Assembly: GCA_946481275.1 (NCBI GenBank)
Contig: CAMLMV010000022.1
Span: 1 to 64,000 of the forward strand
Direction of reading: 5' to 3'
Origin: an uncultured Massilia sp.
Lineage (GTDB): Bacteria > Pseudomonadota > Gammaproteobacteria > Burkholderiales > Burkholderiaceae
Length of the DNA stretch: 64,000 bases
The notes under the pieces were generated by a model. The model was not told the origin of the DNA, ran no database searches, and saw nothing but the letters and a program-made list of their open reading frames with translations. The translations under genes and the position numbers were made by a program. How positions within the stretch are numbered: the first letter of the stretch is position 1; each line of letters opens with the position of its first letter. Positions 52,969-61,113 of this stretch are shown piece by piece.

Positions 52969-55900
52969 ATGGCACGTTTTTTTATTGACCGCCCCATTTT
53001 TGCCTGGGTGATCGCGCTCTTCATCATGGTGCTTGGCGGCGTCGCCATCAAGCAGCTGCCGATCGCGCAATATCCCACCGTGGCGCCGCCGTCGATCGTC
53101 GTCAGCGTCGCCTACCCCGGCGCTTCCGCGCAAACGCTGGAAGATTCCGTCATCTCCGTCATCGAACGCGAAATGAACGGTGCCGAGGGCATGATCTACA
53201 TGGAGTCGACCAGCCAGGCCAACGGCACCGGCTCCATCACGATCAGCTTCGAGACCGGCACCAATCCCGACCTGGCCCAGGTCGACGTCCAGAACCGCCT
53301 CGCGCGCGCGACCCCGCGCCTGCCTGCCGCGGTGACCCAGCAGGGCGTGCGCGTCGACAAGGCCCGTTCGAACTTCCTGCTGTTCACGATCCTCTCGTCC
53401 GACGACCCGACCTGGGACACCGTCGCGCTGGGCGACTACGCGTCGCGCAACGTGCTGCCGGAGATCCAGCGGATCAAGGGCGTCGGCCAGGCGCAGCTGT
53501 TCGGTACCGAAAAAGCGATGCGCATCTGGATCGATCCGGCCAAGCTGGTCGGCTTCAACCTGTCGCCGGATGACGTCAACACGGCGATCCGCCAGCAGAA
53601 CGCCCAGGTGGCATCCGGCACGATCGGCGACCTGCCCGTGGCCAAGGGCCAGCAGATCACCGCGACCGTCGTCGTCACGGGCCAGCTGGCCACCGTCGAG
53701 CAGTTCGGCAACATCGTGCTGCGCGCGAATCCGGACGGCTCCACCGTGCGCCTGAAGGACGTCGCCCGCATCGAGATCGGCGGCCAGGCGTACGCCACGT
53801 CGACCCGCCTGAACGGCAAGCCGTCGACCGGTATCGGCGTGCAGCTGTCGCCGACCGGTAACGCGCTGGAAACCGCGAAGCTGATCAAGGCACGCATGAA
53901 TCAGCTGCAGAAGTACTTCCCGAAAGGCATGAAGTACTCGATCCCCTACGACAGCACGAAATTCATCCAGATCTCGATCAGCCAGGTGGTGGAAACCCTG
54001 ATCGAGGCCGTGATCCTCGTGTTCATCGTGATGTACGTGTTCCTGCAGAATATCCGCTACACGATCATCCCGACCATCGTCGTCCCCGTTGCCCTGCTGG
54101 GCTCCTTCGCGACCCTGCTCGCGATGGGCTTCTCGATCAACGTGCTCACCATGTTCGGCATGGTGCTCGTGATCGGTATCGTCGTCGACGATGCGATCGT
54201 GGTGGTGGAGAACGTCGAACGCATCATGTCCGAGGAAGGCCTGCCCCCGCTGCAGGCGACGCGCAAGGCGATGGGCCAGATTTCCGGCGCCATCATCGGC
54301 GTGACGGTCGTGCTGATGTCGGTGTTCGTGCCGCTCGCGTTCTTCGCCGGCGCGGTCGGCAACATCTACCGCCAGTTCTCGATCGTGATGGTGTCGTCGA
54401 TCGGCTTCTCGGCATTCATGGCGCTGTCGCTGACGCCGGCCCTGTGCGCGCACCTGCTCAAGCCGGTGGAAGCGGGCCACCACATGGAGAAGAAAGGCTT
54501 CTTCGGCTGGTTCAACCGCACATTCACGACGGGCGCCAAGCGCTACGAAGGCATCGTCGGCAAGATCCTCAAGCGCTCCGGCCGCGCGCTGGTCGTGTTC
54601 GTCCTGCTGGTCGGCATCGTCGGCCTGATGTTCGCGCGCCTGCCGAACTCGTTCCTGCCGAACGAGGACCAGGGCTACATCATCGCCAACATCCAGCTGC
54701 CGCCGGGCGCCACCGCCGAGCGCACCAACGTCGTGCTGCACGCGATGGAAGACTACGTGCTGAAGCAGCCGGAAGTGGCCGACATGGTCGCGGTGACGGG
54801 CTTCTCGTTCACGGGCCAGGGCCAGAACATGGGCCTCGCGTTCATCCCGCTGAAGTCGTGGGACGAGCGTAAAGGCCAGGGCCAGAGCGCGCAGGACCTC
54901 GCGGGCCGCATCACCGGGCACATGATGGCGCTGCGCGATTCGTTCATCTTCGTCGTGAGCCCGCCGCCGATCCCGGAGCTGGGCCGCGGCACGGGCTTCT
55001 CGTTCCGCCTGCAGGACCGCGGCGGCATGGGCCACGCCGCCCTGCTCCAGGCGCGTAACCAGCTGCTGGGCATGGCGATGCAGAGCAAGGTGTTGACGGG
55101 CATCCGTCCGGAAGGCCTGGAAGATGCGCCGCAGCTGAAGCTGAACATCGACCGCGACAAGGCGCAGGCCCTGGGCGTGACGTTCGGTGCCATCAACACG
55201 GCCCTGTCGACGTCGCTCGGTTCCGCGTACGTGAACGACTTCCCGAACGCCGGCCGCCTGCAGCGCGTGATCGTGCAGGCCGACGCGCCGGAGCGCATGC
55301 AGCCGGAAGACCTCCTGCGCATCAACGCCCTGAACACGAAGGGCCAGCCGGTGCCGCTGTCCGCGTTCGCGACGACGCAGTGGATCACGGGTCCGATGCA
55401 GACGTCGCGCTACAACGGTTACTCGTCGATGAGCATCACGGGCGACGCCGCGCCGGGCTATTCGACCGGCCAGGCGCTGGACGAGATGCAGGCGCTGGCC
55501 GCCAAGCTGCCGGCCGGCTTCGCGTATGAATGGACCGGCCAGTCGCGCGAGGAGATCCTCGCCGGTTCGACCGTGTTCGTGCTGATCGGCTTCGCGCTGC
55601 TGGCCGTGTTCCTGGCCCTCGCCGCGCTGTACGAGAGCTGGTCGATCCCGGTCGCCGTGCTGCTCGTCGTGCCGCTGGGCGTCCTTGGTTCGCTGATGGC
55701 GGCGTCGATGCGCGGGCTGCAGAACGACGTGTACTTCAAGGTCGGCCTGATCACCATCATCGGCCTGGCCGCGAAGAACGCGATCCTGATCGTGGAATTC
55801 GCGAAGGACCTGCAGGCGCAGGGCAAGTCGCCGTTCGAAGCGGCGCTGCAGGCGGCGCACCTGCGCTTCCGTCCGATCATCATGACGTCGCTCGCGTTCA

Positions 55901-56124
55901 TCCTCGGCGTGCTGCCGCTGGTGGTCGCCAGCGGCGCCGGCGCCGCGTCGCAGCGCGCGATCGGTACCGGCGTGATGGGCGGCATGCTGACGGCGACGGC
56001 ACTGGGCGTGTTCTTCGTGCCCGTGTTCTTCGTGGTCATCCGCGGATTCTTCAAGGGCAGCGAACGCCAGCGCAAGAAGTACGCGCACGAAGAAGAAAAC
56101 ACTGTCATCGACTCGAAAATCTGA
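52969..56124 (+). CDS. RND efflux permease (AcrB/MexB-like)
   Basis: A 1051-residue inner-membrane proton-driven drug exporter of the HAE-1 group. Proton-relay residues Asp407 and Asp408 lie in IVVDDAIVV, exactly the AcrB numbering, and the Lys of AAKNAILIVEF is near 936 (AcrB Lys940). Two large periplasmic loops and twelve membrane helices are expected. Its stop overlaps the start of the outer-membrane channel gene (TGATG). Confidence 0.97.
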   Translation: MARFFIDRPIFAWVIALFIMVLGGVAIKQLPIAQYPTVAPPSIVVSVAYPGASAQTLEDSVISVIEREMNGAEGMIYMESTSQANGTGSITISFETGTNPDLAQVDVQNRLARATPRLPAAVTQQGVRVDKARSNFLLFTILSSDDPTWDTVALGDYASRNVLPEIQRIKGVGQAQLFGTEKAMRIWIDPAKLVGFNLSPDDVNTAIRQQNAQVASGTIGDLPVAKGQQITATVVVTGQLATVEQFGNIVLRANPDGSTVRLKDVARIEIGGQAYATSTRLNGKPSTGIGVQLSPTGNALETAKLIKARMNQLQKYFPKGMKYSIPYDSTKFIQISISQVVETLIEAVILVFIVMYVFLQNIRYTIIPTIVVPVALLGSFATLLAMGFSINVLTMFGMVLVIGIVVDDAIVVVENVERIMSEEGLPPLQATRKAMGQISGAIIGVTVVLMSVFVPLAFFAGAVGNIYRQFSIVMVSSIGFSAFMALSLTPALCAHLLKPVEAGHHMEKKGFFGWFNRTFTTGAKRYEGIVGKILKRSGRALVVFVLLVGIVGLMFARLPNSFLPNEDQGYIIANIQLPPGATAERTNVVLHAMEDYVLKQPEVADMVAVTGFSFTGQGQNMGLAFIPLKSWDERKGQGQSAQDLAGRITGHMMALRDSFIFVVSPPPIPELGRGTGFSFRLQDRGGMGHAALLQARNQLLGMAMQSKVLTGIRPEGLEDAPQLKLNIDRDKAQALGVTFGAINTALSTSLGSAYVNDFPNAGRLQRVIVQADAPERMQPEDLLRINALNTKGQPVPLSAFATTQWITGPMQTSRYNGYSSMSITGDAAPGYSTGQALDEMQALAAKLPAGFAYEWTGQSREEILAGSTVFVLIGFALLAVFLALAALYESWSIPVAVLLVVPLGVLGSLMAASMRGLQNDVYFKVGLITIIGLAAKNAILIVEFAKDLQAQGKSPFEAALQAAHLRFRPIIMTSLAFILGVLPLVVASGAGAASQRAIGTGVMGGMLTATALGVFFVPVFFVVIRGFFKGSERQRKKYAHEEENTVIDSKI

Positions 56125-57548
56125 TGAGCACCATGAAACGACTTACTCCCCTGGCCCTCGCCCTCGTGCTGGCCGGCTGCGTGAACCTGGCGCCCAAGTA
56201 CGAGCGCCCGGCGGCGCCGGTGGCGGGCGCATTCCCGACCGTGGAAGGCACCGTCAACAGCGGCAACGCCGTCGCGAACGAGGCACCGGCCGCCATCGCG
56301 TGGCAGCGCTTCTTCACCGATCCGCGCCTGCAGCAGCTGATCACGGCGGCCCTGGCCAACAACCGCGACCTGCGCGTCGCTATCCTCAACATCGAGGCGG
56401 CCCGGGCGCAGTACCAGATCCAGCGCTCGAACCAGTTCCCGGCCATTAACGCCGGCATCACGGGCCAGCGCCAGACGACGGGCAAGGACCAGCCGATCAG
56501 CAGCGTGTACCAGGCCGGCCTCTCGGTGTCCGCGTTCGAGCTGGACTTCTTCAGCCGCGTGCGCAACCTGTCCGACGCCGCGCTGGCGCAATTCCTCGCC
56601 ACCGAGGAAGCGCGCAAGACGGCGCAGATCAGCCTGATCGCGCAGGTCGCCAACACGTACCTGACGTTCCTCGCGGACGAGGAATTGCTGGCCCTGACGC
56701 AGCAGACGCTCAAGACGCGCGAGGAATCGCTGCGCCTGACGAACCTGCGCTTCGAGAACGGCGTCTCCTCCAAGCTCGACCTGCAGCAGGCCGTGTCGCT
56801 CGTCGAACAGGCGCGCACCACGCTGGCCCAGGCCCAGCGCCAGCGCGCGCAGGACCTGAACCTGCTGACGCTCCTGATCGGCCAGCCGATCCCGGACAAC
56901 CTGCCGGCCGGCGCCACGCTCGCGACGACGAACCTGCCGGACCTGCCGGCCGGGATGCCGTCCGACCTGCTGGCCGTCCGCCCGGACATCCGTTCGGCCG
57001 AGCAGCAGCTGATCGCCGCCAACGCCAACATCGGCGCGGCGCGCGCGAACTACTTCCCGCGTATCACGCTGACGGGCAGCGCGGGCACGGCCAGCTCCGA
57101 GCTCTCCGGCCTGTTCAAGAGCGGCACGTTCGGCTGGACCTTCGCGCCGCAGGCAATCCTGCCGCTGTTCGACTTCGGCCGCACCCGCGCCGGCGTCGAG
57201 AGCGCCCGTGCCCAGCGCGACATCGCCGTCGCGCAGTACGAACGGTCGATCCAGACCGCGTTCCGCGAAGTGGCGGACGCGCTGGCCGGCCAGGCCACGT
57301 ACAGCGAACAGCTGCGCGCCCAGCAGGCCGTGGCGGCCGCCGAGACGGACCGCTTCAACCTGTCCGACCTGCGCTACCGCAACGGCACCGCGAGCTACCT
57401 GGACCTGCTGGACGCCCAGCGCTCGCTCTTCACCGCGCAGCAGCAGGCCATCCAGGCCAACCTGCTGCGCCTGCAGAACCAGGTCACGCTGTACCGCGTG
57501 CTGGGTGGCGGCTGGAGCGAGGCGGGGCCGGCGACGGCAGCGCGCTGA
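56124..57548 (+). CDS. RND outer-membrane channel lipoprotein (OprM/NodT-like)
   Basis: A 474-residue TolC-type outer-membrane factor with lipobox LAGC (Cys19 from the first ATG, Cys16 from the second). Repeated long helices and the RPDIRSAEQQLIAANANIGAARANYFPRI block are typical of the NodT/OprM family. It is coupled to the permease gene, completing a three-part pump spanning the envelope. The ATG overlapping the upstream stop is used here; a second ATG lies 3 codons on. Confidence 0.93.
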   Translation: MSTMKRLTPLALALVLAGCVNLAPKYERPAAPVAGAFPTVEGTVNSGNAVANEAPAAIAWQRFFTDPRLQQLITAALANNRDLRVAILNIEAARAQYQIQRSNQFPAINAGITGQRQTTGKDQPISSVYQAGLSVSAFELDFFSRVRNLSDAALAQFLATEEARKTAQISLIAQVANTYLTFLADEELLALTQQTLKTREESLRLTNLRFENGVSSKLDLQQAVSLVEQARTTLAQAQRQRAQDLNLLTLLIGQPIPDNLPAGATLATTNLPDLPAGMPSDLLAVRPDIRSAEQQLIAANANIGAARANYFPRITLTGSAGTASSELSGLFKSGTFGWTFAPQAILPLFDFGRTRAGVESARAQRDIAVAQYERSIQTAFREVADALAGQATYSEQLRAQQAVAAAETDRFNLSDLRYRNGTASYLDLLDAQRSLFTAQQQAIQANLLRLQNQVTLYRVLGGGWSEAGPATAAR

Positions 57549-57551
57549 TCT

Positions 57552-57573
57552 TCCGCGCGGAATCATTTCCGCG
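57552..57573. repeat. stem-loop after the RND operon
   Basis: CGCGCGGAA-TCAT-TTCCGCGCG, a perfect 9-pair stem starting 4 bases after the stop codon. No T run follows, so it may stabilise the 3' end of the mRNA or act with the larger hairpin downstream rather than be a classical terminator. Confidence 0.55.
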
Positions 57574-57589
57574 CGCCATTGCACGATCC

Positions 57590-57640
57590 CGACCGGGGCC
57601 GGCCGCGATTTCGGTATCATGAAATCGCAGGCCGGCCCCG
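57590..57640. repeat. long inverted repeat (21-pair hairpin)
   Basis: ACCGGGGCCGGCC (57590-57602) and GGCCGGCCCCGGT (57628-57640) enclose GCGATTTC and GAAATCGC, with one unpaired A and an 8-base loop. It sits between the RND operon and the M28-like gene and would form a very stable structure on either strand. Confidence 0.8.
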
Positions 57641-57761
57641 GTTCTACATTGCATGCACGGGCGGCCCCGGCAGCCGTCGCCGGACGGCGTCCGCCAGGAC
57701 CGCAACGCGCGCCGAGCCCGGCCTGTCCGGCACGGTCGCCCCTTGCGCCGCGCCCCACGCC

Positions 57762-58655
57762 ATGCGACATTTTTTTCGTGCACATTGGAAAGCCATCGTC
57801 GCCATCGTCCTGCTCGTGCTGCTGGCGCTGGTGACCGTGAACCCCGGCGCCGCCATGCCGGAGCCGCCGCTGGCCATGCGCCTGCGCGCGCACGTGACGG
57901 CACTCGCGGCCGGCGCGCCGGATGCCACCGCGCGCCGCGCGGACGCCGCGGCCTATATCGACGGCGTGCTGCAGGCGGCCGGCTACGCCGTGCGGGACCG
58001 CGGCGGCGCGGACCACCGGCACCGCATCGAAGCCGTCCTCACCGGCGTGGCCCCCGGGGAGAAAGCGGCGCGCACGTTCATCGTCGGCGCCCGCTACGAT
58101 GGCGCGCCCGGCGCCGATCCCGAAACCGTGGGCACTGCGGCGGCCGTGCTGGAACTGGCGCGGCTGCTCTCAAGCGTGCGTCCGAGCAGCGGCACCGAGA
58201 TCCGCTTCGTGTTCTTCCTCGCGCCGAAAGCCGCCGTTCCCCCGCCGGCAGCGGCAAACCTGGACGACCGGGCCGACGCGCCCGACGAGCGTTCGGGCAG
58301 CTTCATCGCGTACGTCGGCAGCCTCGCCTCGTCGCGCCAGGTGCAGGATGCGCTGTCGGCGTTCCAGAGCGTCGCGGCCGGGCCGGCGCACGGCCTGGCG
58401 ACGCCGGCCTACATGCAGGGCGTGACCCTGTCCGACCGCGCCGCCCGGCACCATCCCGGCGCCGGGCTGCCCGCCCTCGTCCTCACGGACACCTCGTTCA
58501 CGCGCTTCCCGTACCGCCAGGCGGAAGAGGATGGGCAGGACCGCGCACCGGAGGCGGACGAACCACCCGAGCAGGTCATCTTTGCCGGCATGGCGCGCGT
58601 GGTGAGCGGCCTCGCGCGCACACTCACGGCGCTCGCCGCGGGACAGCGCGGGTAA
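57762..58655 (+). CDS. M28-like peptidase homologue lacking metal ligands
   Basis: A 297-residue protein with one N-terminal membrane helix (about 10-27) and a periplasmic domain of the M28 aminopeptidase fold. The usual zinc and catalytic positions are changed: Arg111 where GAHYD has His, D119-P120-E121 for DDN, P155-K156 for the catalytic Glu pair, D225-R226 for DH, and R252 in place of the last His. The frame is open and codon use is normal, so it is probably a non-catalytic homologue rather than debris. It overlaps the convergent aquaporin gene by 32 bases. Confidence 0.75.
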   Translation: MRHFFRAHWKAIVAIVLLVLLALVTVNPGAAMPEPPLAMRLRAHVTALAAGAPDATARRADAAAYIDGVLQAAGYAVRDRGGADHRHRIEAVLTGVAPGEKAARTFIVGARYDGAPGADPETVGTAAAVLELARLLSSVRPSSGTEIRFVFFLAPKAAVPPPAAANLDDRADAPDERSGSFIAYVGSLASSRQVQDALSAFQSVAAGPAHGLATPAYMQGVTLSDRAARHHPGAGLPALVLTDTSFTRFPYRQAEEDGQDRAPEADEPPEQVIFAGMARVVSGLARTLTALAAGQRG

Positions 58656-59367
58656 GACCCGGGCCGCCCGCCACCGTGGCGCCCGCCGTGGTCTGTCGCT
58701 GCGCGCGCGGATACAGCCAGCCGAAGATGACCGTTGCCGCCGCGGCGCCGGCCAGCTGGGCCAGCACATAGCCCGGCACGTCCGCGAGCCGGATGCCGGC
58801 GCACGTGCCGGTCGCCGCGCGGGCCAGCGTGAGGGCGGGATTCGCGAACGACGACGATGCCGTGAACCAGTACCCCGCCACGATGAACAGGGCCGCCGCA
58901 TACGGCGTCACGTGCGGGCGCGTGCGCGCGCAGCCGATGATCGTGGCCAGCAGGCCGAACGTGGCGACGCCTTCGCTCCACCACAGCGCCGCGCCCGTGC
59001 GCGCCTGCGTCGCGGCCGCGAACACGGGTTCGCCGAACATCCCGTGCGCGATCGCCACGCCGGCGAATGCGCCGGCCACCTGCGCCGCGACGTAAGGCAG
59101 CACGAGCGCGCCCGGCAGGTTGCGCTGCCATGCTTCGGACAGGGTGACGACGGGATTCAGGTGCGCGCCCGAGACGGCGCCGAACGCCAGGATCAGGACG
59201 ACGAGGCCGCAGCCGGAGGCGATCGAATTGACGAGCAGCGCGATGGCCGCATTGCCGCCCGCCAGCCGGTCGCCCATGACGGCGGACCCGACGACGACGG
59301 CCAGCAGCAAGGCGGTGCCGAGCCCCTCGGCGACGAGGCGGCGGAACAGTTGGTCGAAGTGCTTCAT
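58624..59367 (-). CDS. aquaporin family channel (MIP)
   Basis: A 247-residue inner-membrane channel for water or small solutes with six membrane helices. The two pore motifs are NPV at 71-73 (GAHLNPVVT) and NPA at 176-178 (FANPALTLA). The altered first motif (NPV for NPA) is found in some MIP subgroups. Whether it prefers water, glycerol or arsenite cannot be told. It shares 32 bases with the convergent M28-like gene. Confidence 0.88.
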   Translation of the reverse strand: MKHFDQLFRRLVAEGLGTALLLAVVVGSAVMGDRLAGGNAAIALLVNSIASGCGLVVLILAFGAVSGAHLNPVVTLSEAWQRNLPGALVLPYVAAQVAGAFAGVAIAHGMFGEPVFAAATQARTGAALWWSEGVATFGLLATIIGCARTRPHVTPYAAALFIVAGYWFTASSSFANPALTLARAATGTCAGIRLADVPGYVLAQLAGAAAATVIFGWLYPRAQRQTTAGATVAGGPGLTRAVPRRAP

Positions 59368-59448
59368 GACACGTATTGTGGGGGAGCGCCCCGCCCCGGA
59401 GTACCGCCGTTCCGGTCTGTTCAGCCGATACGAAGACGCAGGGCCGGC

Positions 59449-59814
59449 CTATGCAGGCTGGCGGATCAAGGGTGGAATGACGTCGAGGAGGTCGGACATC
59501 GATACGGGCTTGGACAGGAAGCGCACGCCCGGCGGCATCGTGCCGGCCTCGATGGGATTGCCCGAGATGACGAGCGCCGGCAGCTCCGGCTGCAGGCCGC
59601 GCAGGGCGTGGATCACTTCGATGCCGTTCATGCCCGGCATGCGGAAGTCCGTGATGAGCAGGTCGATCGGGCCGGCTGCGCCGAGGCGCACGGCATCGCG
59701 CCCGTTATCGGCGACGGATACGCGATAGCCGGCGACGCTCAGGTAGCGTTCGAATATGTACAGGATGGCTTCTTCGTCATCCACGACCAGGATGCGCGGC
59801 GGTGCGGATGGCAT
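59449..59814 (-). CDS. single-domain response regulator
   Basis: A 121-residue stand-alone receiver domain. Acidic residues Asp12 and Asp13 (VVDDEE), phosphoacceptor Asp56 (LLITDFRMPG) and Lys102 (LSKPVS) are all present, so phosphorylation should be possible. There is no output domain; such proteins act by protein interaction or as phosphate sinks. No kinase gene is adjacent, so the partner is unknown. Confidence 0.9.
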   Translation of the reverse strand: MPSAPPRILVVDDEEAILYIFERYLSVAGYRVSVADNGRDAVRLGAAGPIDLLITDFRMPGMNGIEVIHALRGLQPELPALVISGNPIEAGTMPPGVRFLSKPVSMSDLLDVIPPLIRQPA

Positions 59815-59909
59815 CGGCCAGCTTGCCTTTCATTGAAACTTATGCAAGGCAGACTGTATCACACGGCCTGGAGGAAACCCGACACGTTTCCCCCCGATCA
59901 TCCCTGGCG

Positions 59910-60302
59910 CTATTTAGGACGGTACAAGGCGCACAGCTTGTGCCCGTCCGGATCGCGCACATAGGCCAGGTACAACGGCCCCAGGCTGCTCTCGCGCAGG
60001 CCCGGCGGCGCCTCGATCGACGTGCCGCCCTGCGCGACCGCCGTATCGTGGAAGGCGTGGACCTGTTCGGGCGACGCGCATTTGAAGCCGATCGTGGCGC
60101 CGTTCGCGCACGTGGCCTCGGCGCCGTCGATCGGTTCGGAGATGCAGAACGAGCCGCCGTCGTGGCGGTAGAACAGCCGCCGCTGGCCCGTCAGGTTCGT
60201 GTTGGGGAACGGTTCGCCCACGCCGAGGACGCCCAGCACGGCGTCGTAGAAACGTTTGGAACGATCGAGGTCGTTGGAACCGATCATGATATGACTGAAC
60301 AT
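59910..60302 (-). CDS. VOC/glyoxalase-like protein
   Basis: A 130-residue single vicinal-oxygen-chelate domain starting MFSHIMIGSNDLDRSKRFYDAVLG, with metal-ligand candidates His4 and a Glu/His in the second half (RDPDGHKLCALY). The pattern matches the lactoylglutathione-lyase-like group of small VOC proteins, of unknown substrate. It lies 11 bases after the transglutaminase-like gene on the same strand. Confidence 0.87.
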   Translation of the reverse strand: MFSHIMIGSNDLDRSKRFYDAVLGVLGVGEPFPNTNLTGQRRLFYRHDGGSFCISEPIDGAEATCANGATIGFKCASPEQVHAFHDTAVAQGGTSIEAPPGLRESSLGPLYLAYVRDPDGHKLCALYRPK

Positions 60303-60313
60303 GCGTATCCTTT

Positions 60314-60889
60314 CTAGAGAAGTTCAACGTCCGGCAGGTTGGCCAGCACCTGGTCCCACGTATCGTAGCATTCCAGCGTCTCGACGACGACGGCCAGCGG
60401 CTCGGCCCAGATCTCCGGCAGCATGCGTTCCTCGCGCGTGCGCGTCGCGAACGCGAGCTTTTCTACGGGCGGCTCGAAGCGCGCGTCGACGCCGGGCTTG
60501 TTGCCCCGCGCATCGATGCGATACCAGCCATGGTCCTTCAGGTACACGGCGTTCAGGCCGTGCAGGCAGTACGGCGCCCCGCTGTCGCCGACCGACAGGC
60601 GCTGGTAGCACAGCCCCGCCGGGATGCCGTTCGCGCGCAGCAGCGCGGCGAGCAGGTGGCTCTTCGCATAGCAATAGCCCGTGCGGTGGCGCAGCGCGTC
60701 GGACGCCTTGCACGTGACGGGGTTCGCTTTGAAATCGACGCTGTGGCGGATTTCGTCGCGCACGAATTCGAAGCAGGCGCGCACGACGTCCGTTTCGGAC
60801 GACGCGCCCTCGGCCAGCCGGCGGGCGGTGGAAAGGACTTCCGGCGTGTCGAAGTCGATGTAGGTGCTGGCGGCGAGATAGCGTTGCAT
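60314..60889 (-). CDS. transglutaminase-like cysteine protease fold protein
   Basis: A 191-residue cytosolic-looking protein of the transglutaminase-like superfamily. The active-site Cys lies in HRTGYCYAKSHLL, the His in CLHGLNAVYL and the Asp in RIDARGNK, the expected Cys-His-Asp order. Bacterial members are often proteases or amidases. GGAGACC precedes the ATG at 60889; the open frame upstream does not look conserved. Confidence 0.85.
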   Translation of the reverse strand: MQRYLAASTYIDFDTPEVLSTARRLAEGASSETDVVRACFEFVRDEIRHSVDFKANPVTCKASDALRHRTGYCYAKSHLLAALLRANGIPAGLCYQRLSVGDSGAPYCLHGLNAVYLKDHGWYRIDARGNKPGVDARFEPPVEKLAFATRTREERMLPEIWAEPLAVVVETLECYDTWDQVLANLPDVELL

Positions 60890-60902
60890 GAAAGGTCTCC
60901 CG

Positions 60903-61049
60903 TCATCCGAACCTGCCTGCCAGGCCCGCAGCGAGCACGAGAGCAATGGCGCAGAACAGGCCGATCTGCAGACGCCGGTTCGTGGCGGTGGCAAGGGTTG
61001 CGCAAAGCCCCAGTACGAGGGGGAAGAAAGCCAGTGTCGGAAACGTCAT
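60903..61049 (-). CDS. small membrane protein, unknown
   Basis: A 48-residue peptide with two hydrophobic stretches (about residues 3-19 and 27-43) separated by a basic NRR turn, the pattern of a two-helix membrane protein. The ribosome site is weak. It lies 13 bases upstream of the transglutaminase-like gene on the same strand. Coding status is uncertain. Confidence 0.45.
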   Translation of the reverse strand: MTFPTLAFFPLVLGLCATLATATNRRLQIGLFCAIALVLAAGLAGRFG

Positions 61050-61113
61050 GGTGTGTGCGTGTGTCGAAGCCGACACCTTAGCAGACCATGACGTTTGCAA
61101 AATGCGTACTTTG

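Noticed and set aside
51565..56088. A very long open frame (about 1500 codons) on the minus strand opposite the RND operon
   Set aside because: It is antisense to two unmistakable pump genes; its composition (runs of His, Arg, Gln, Asp and Val) is what GC-rich codons give when read backwards.
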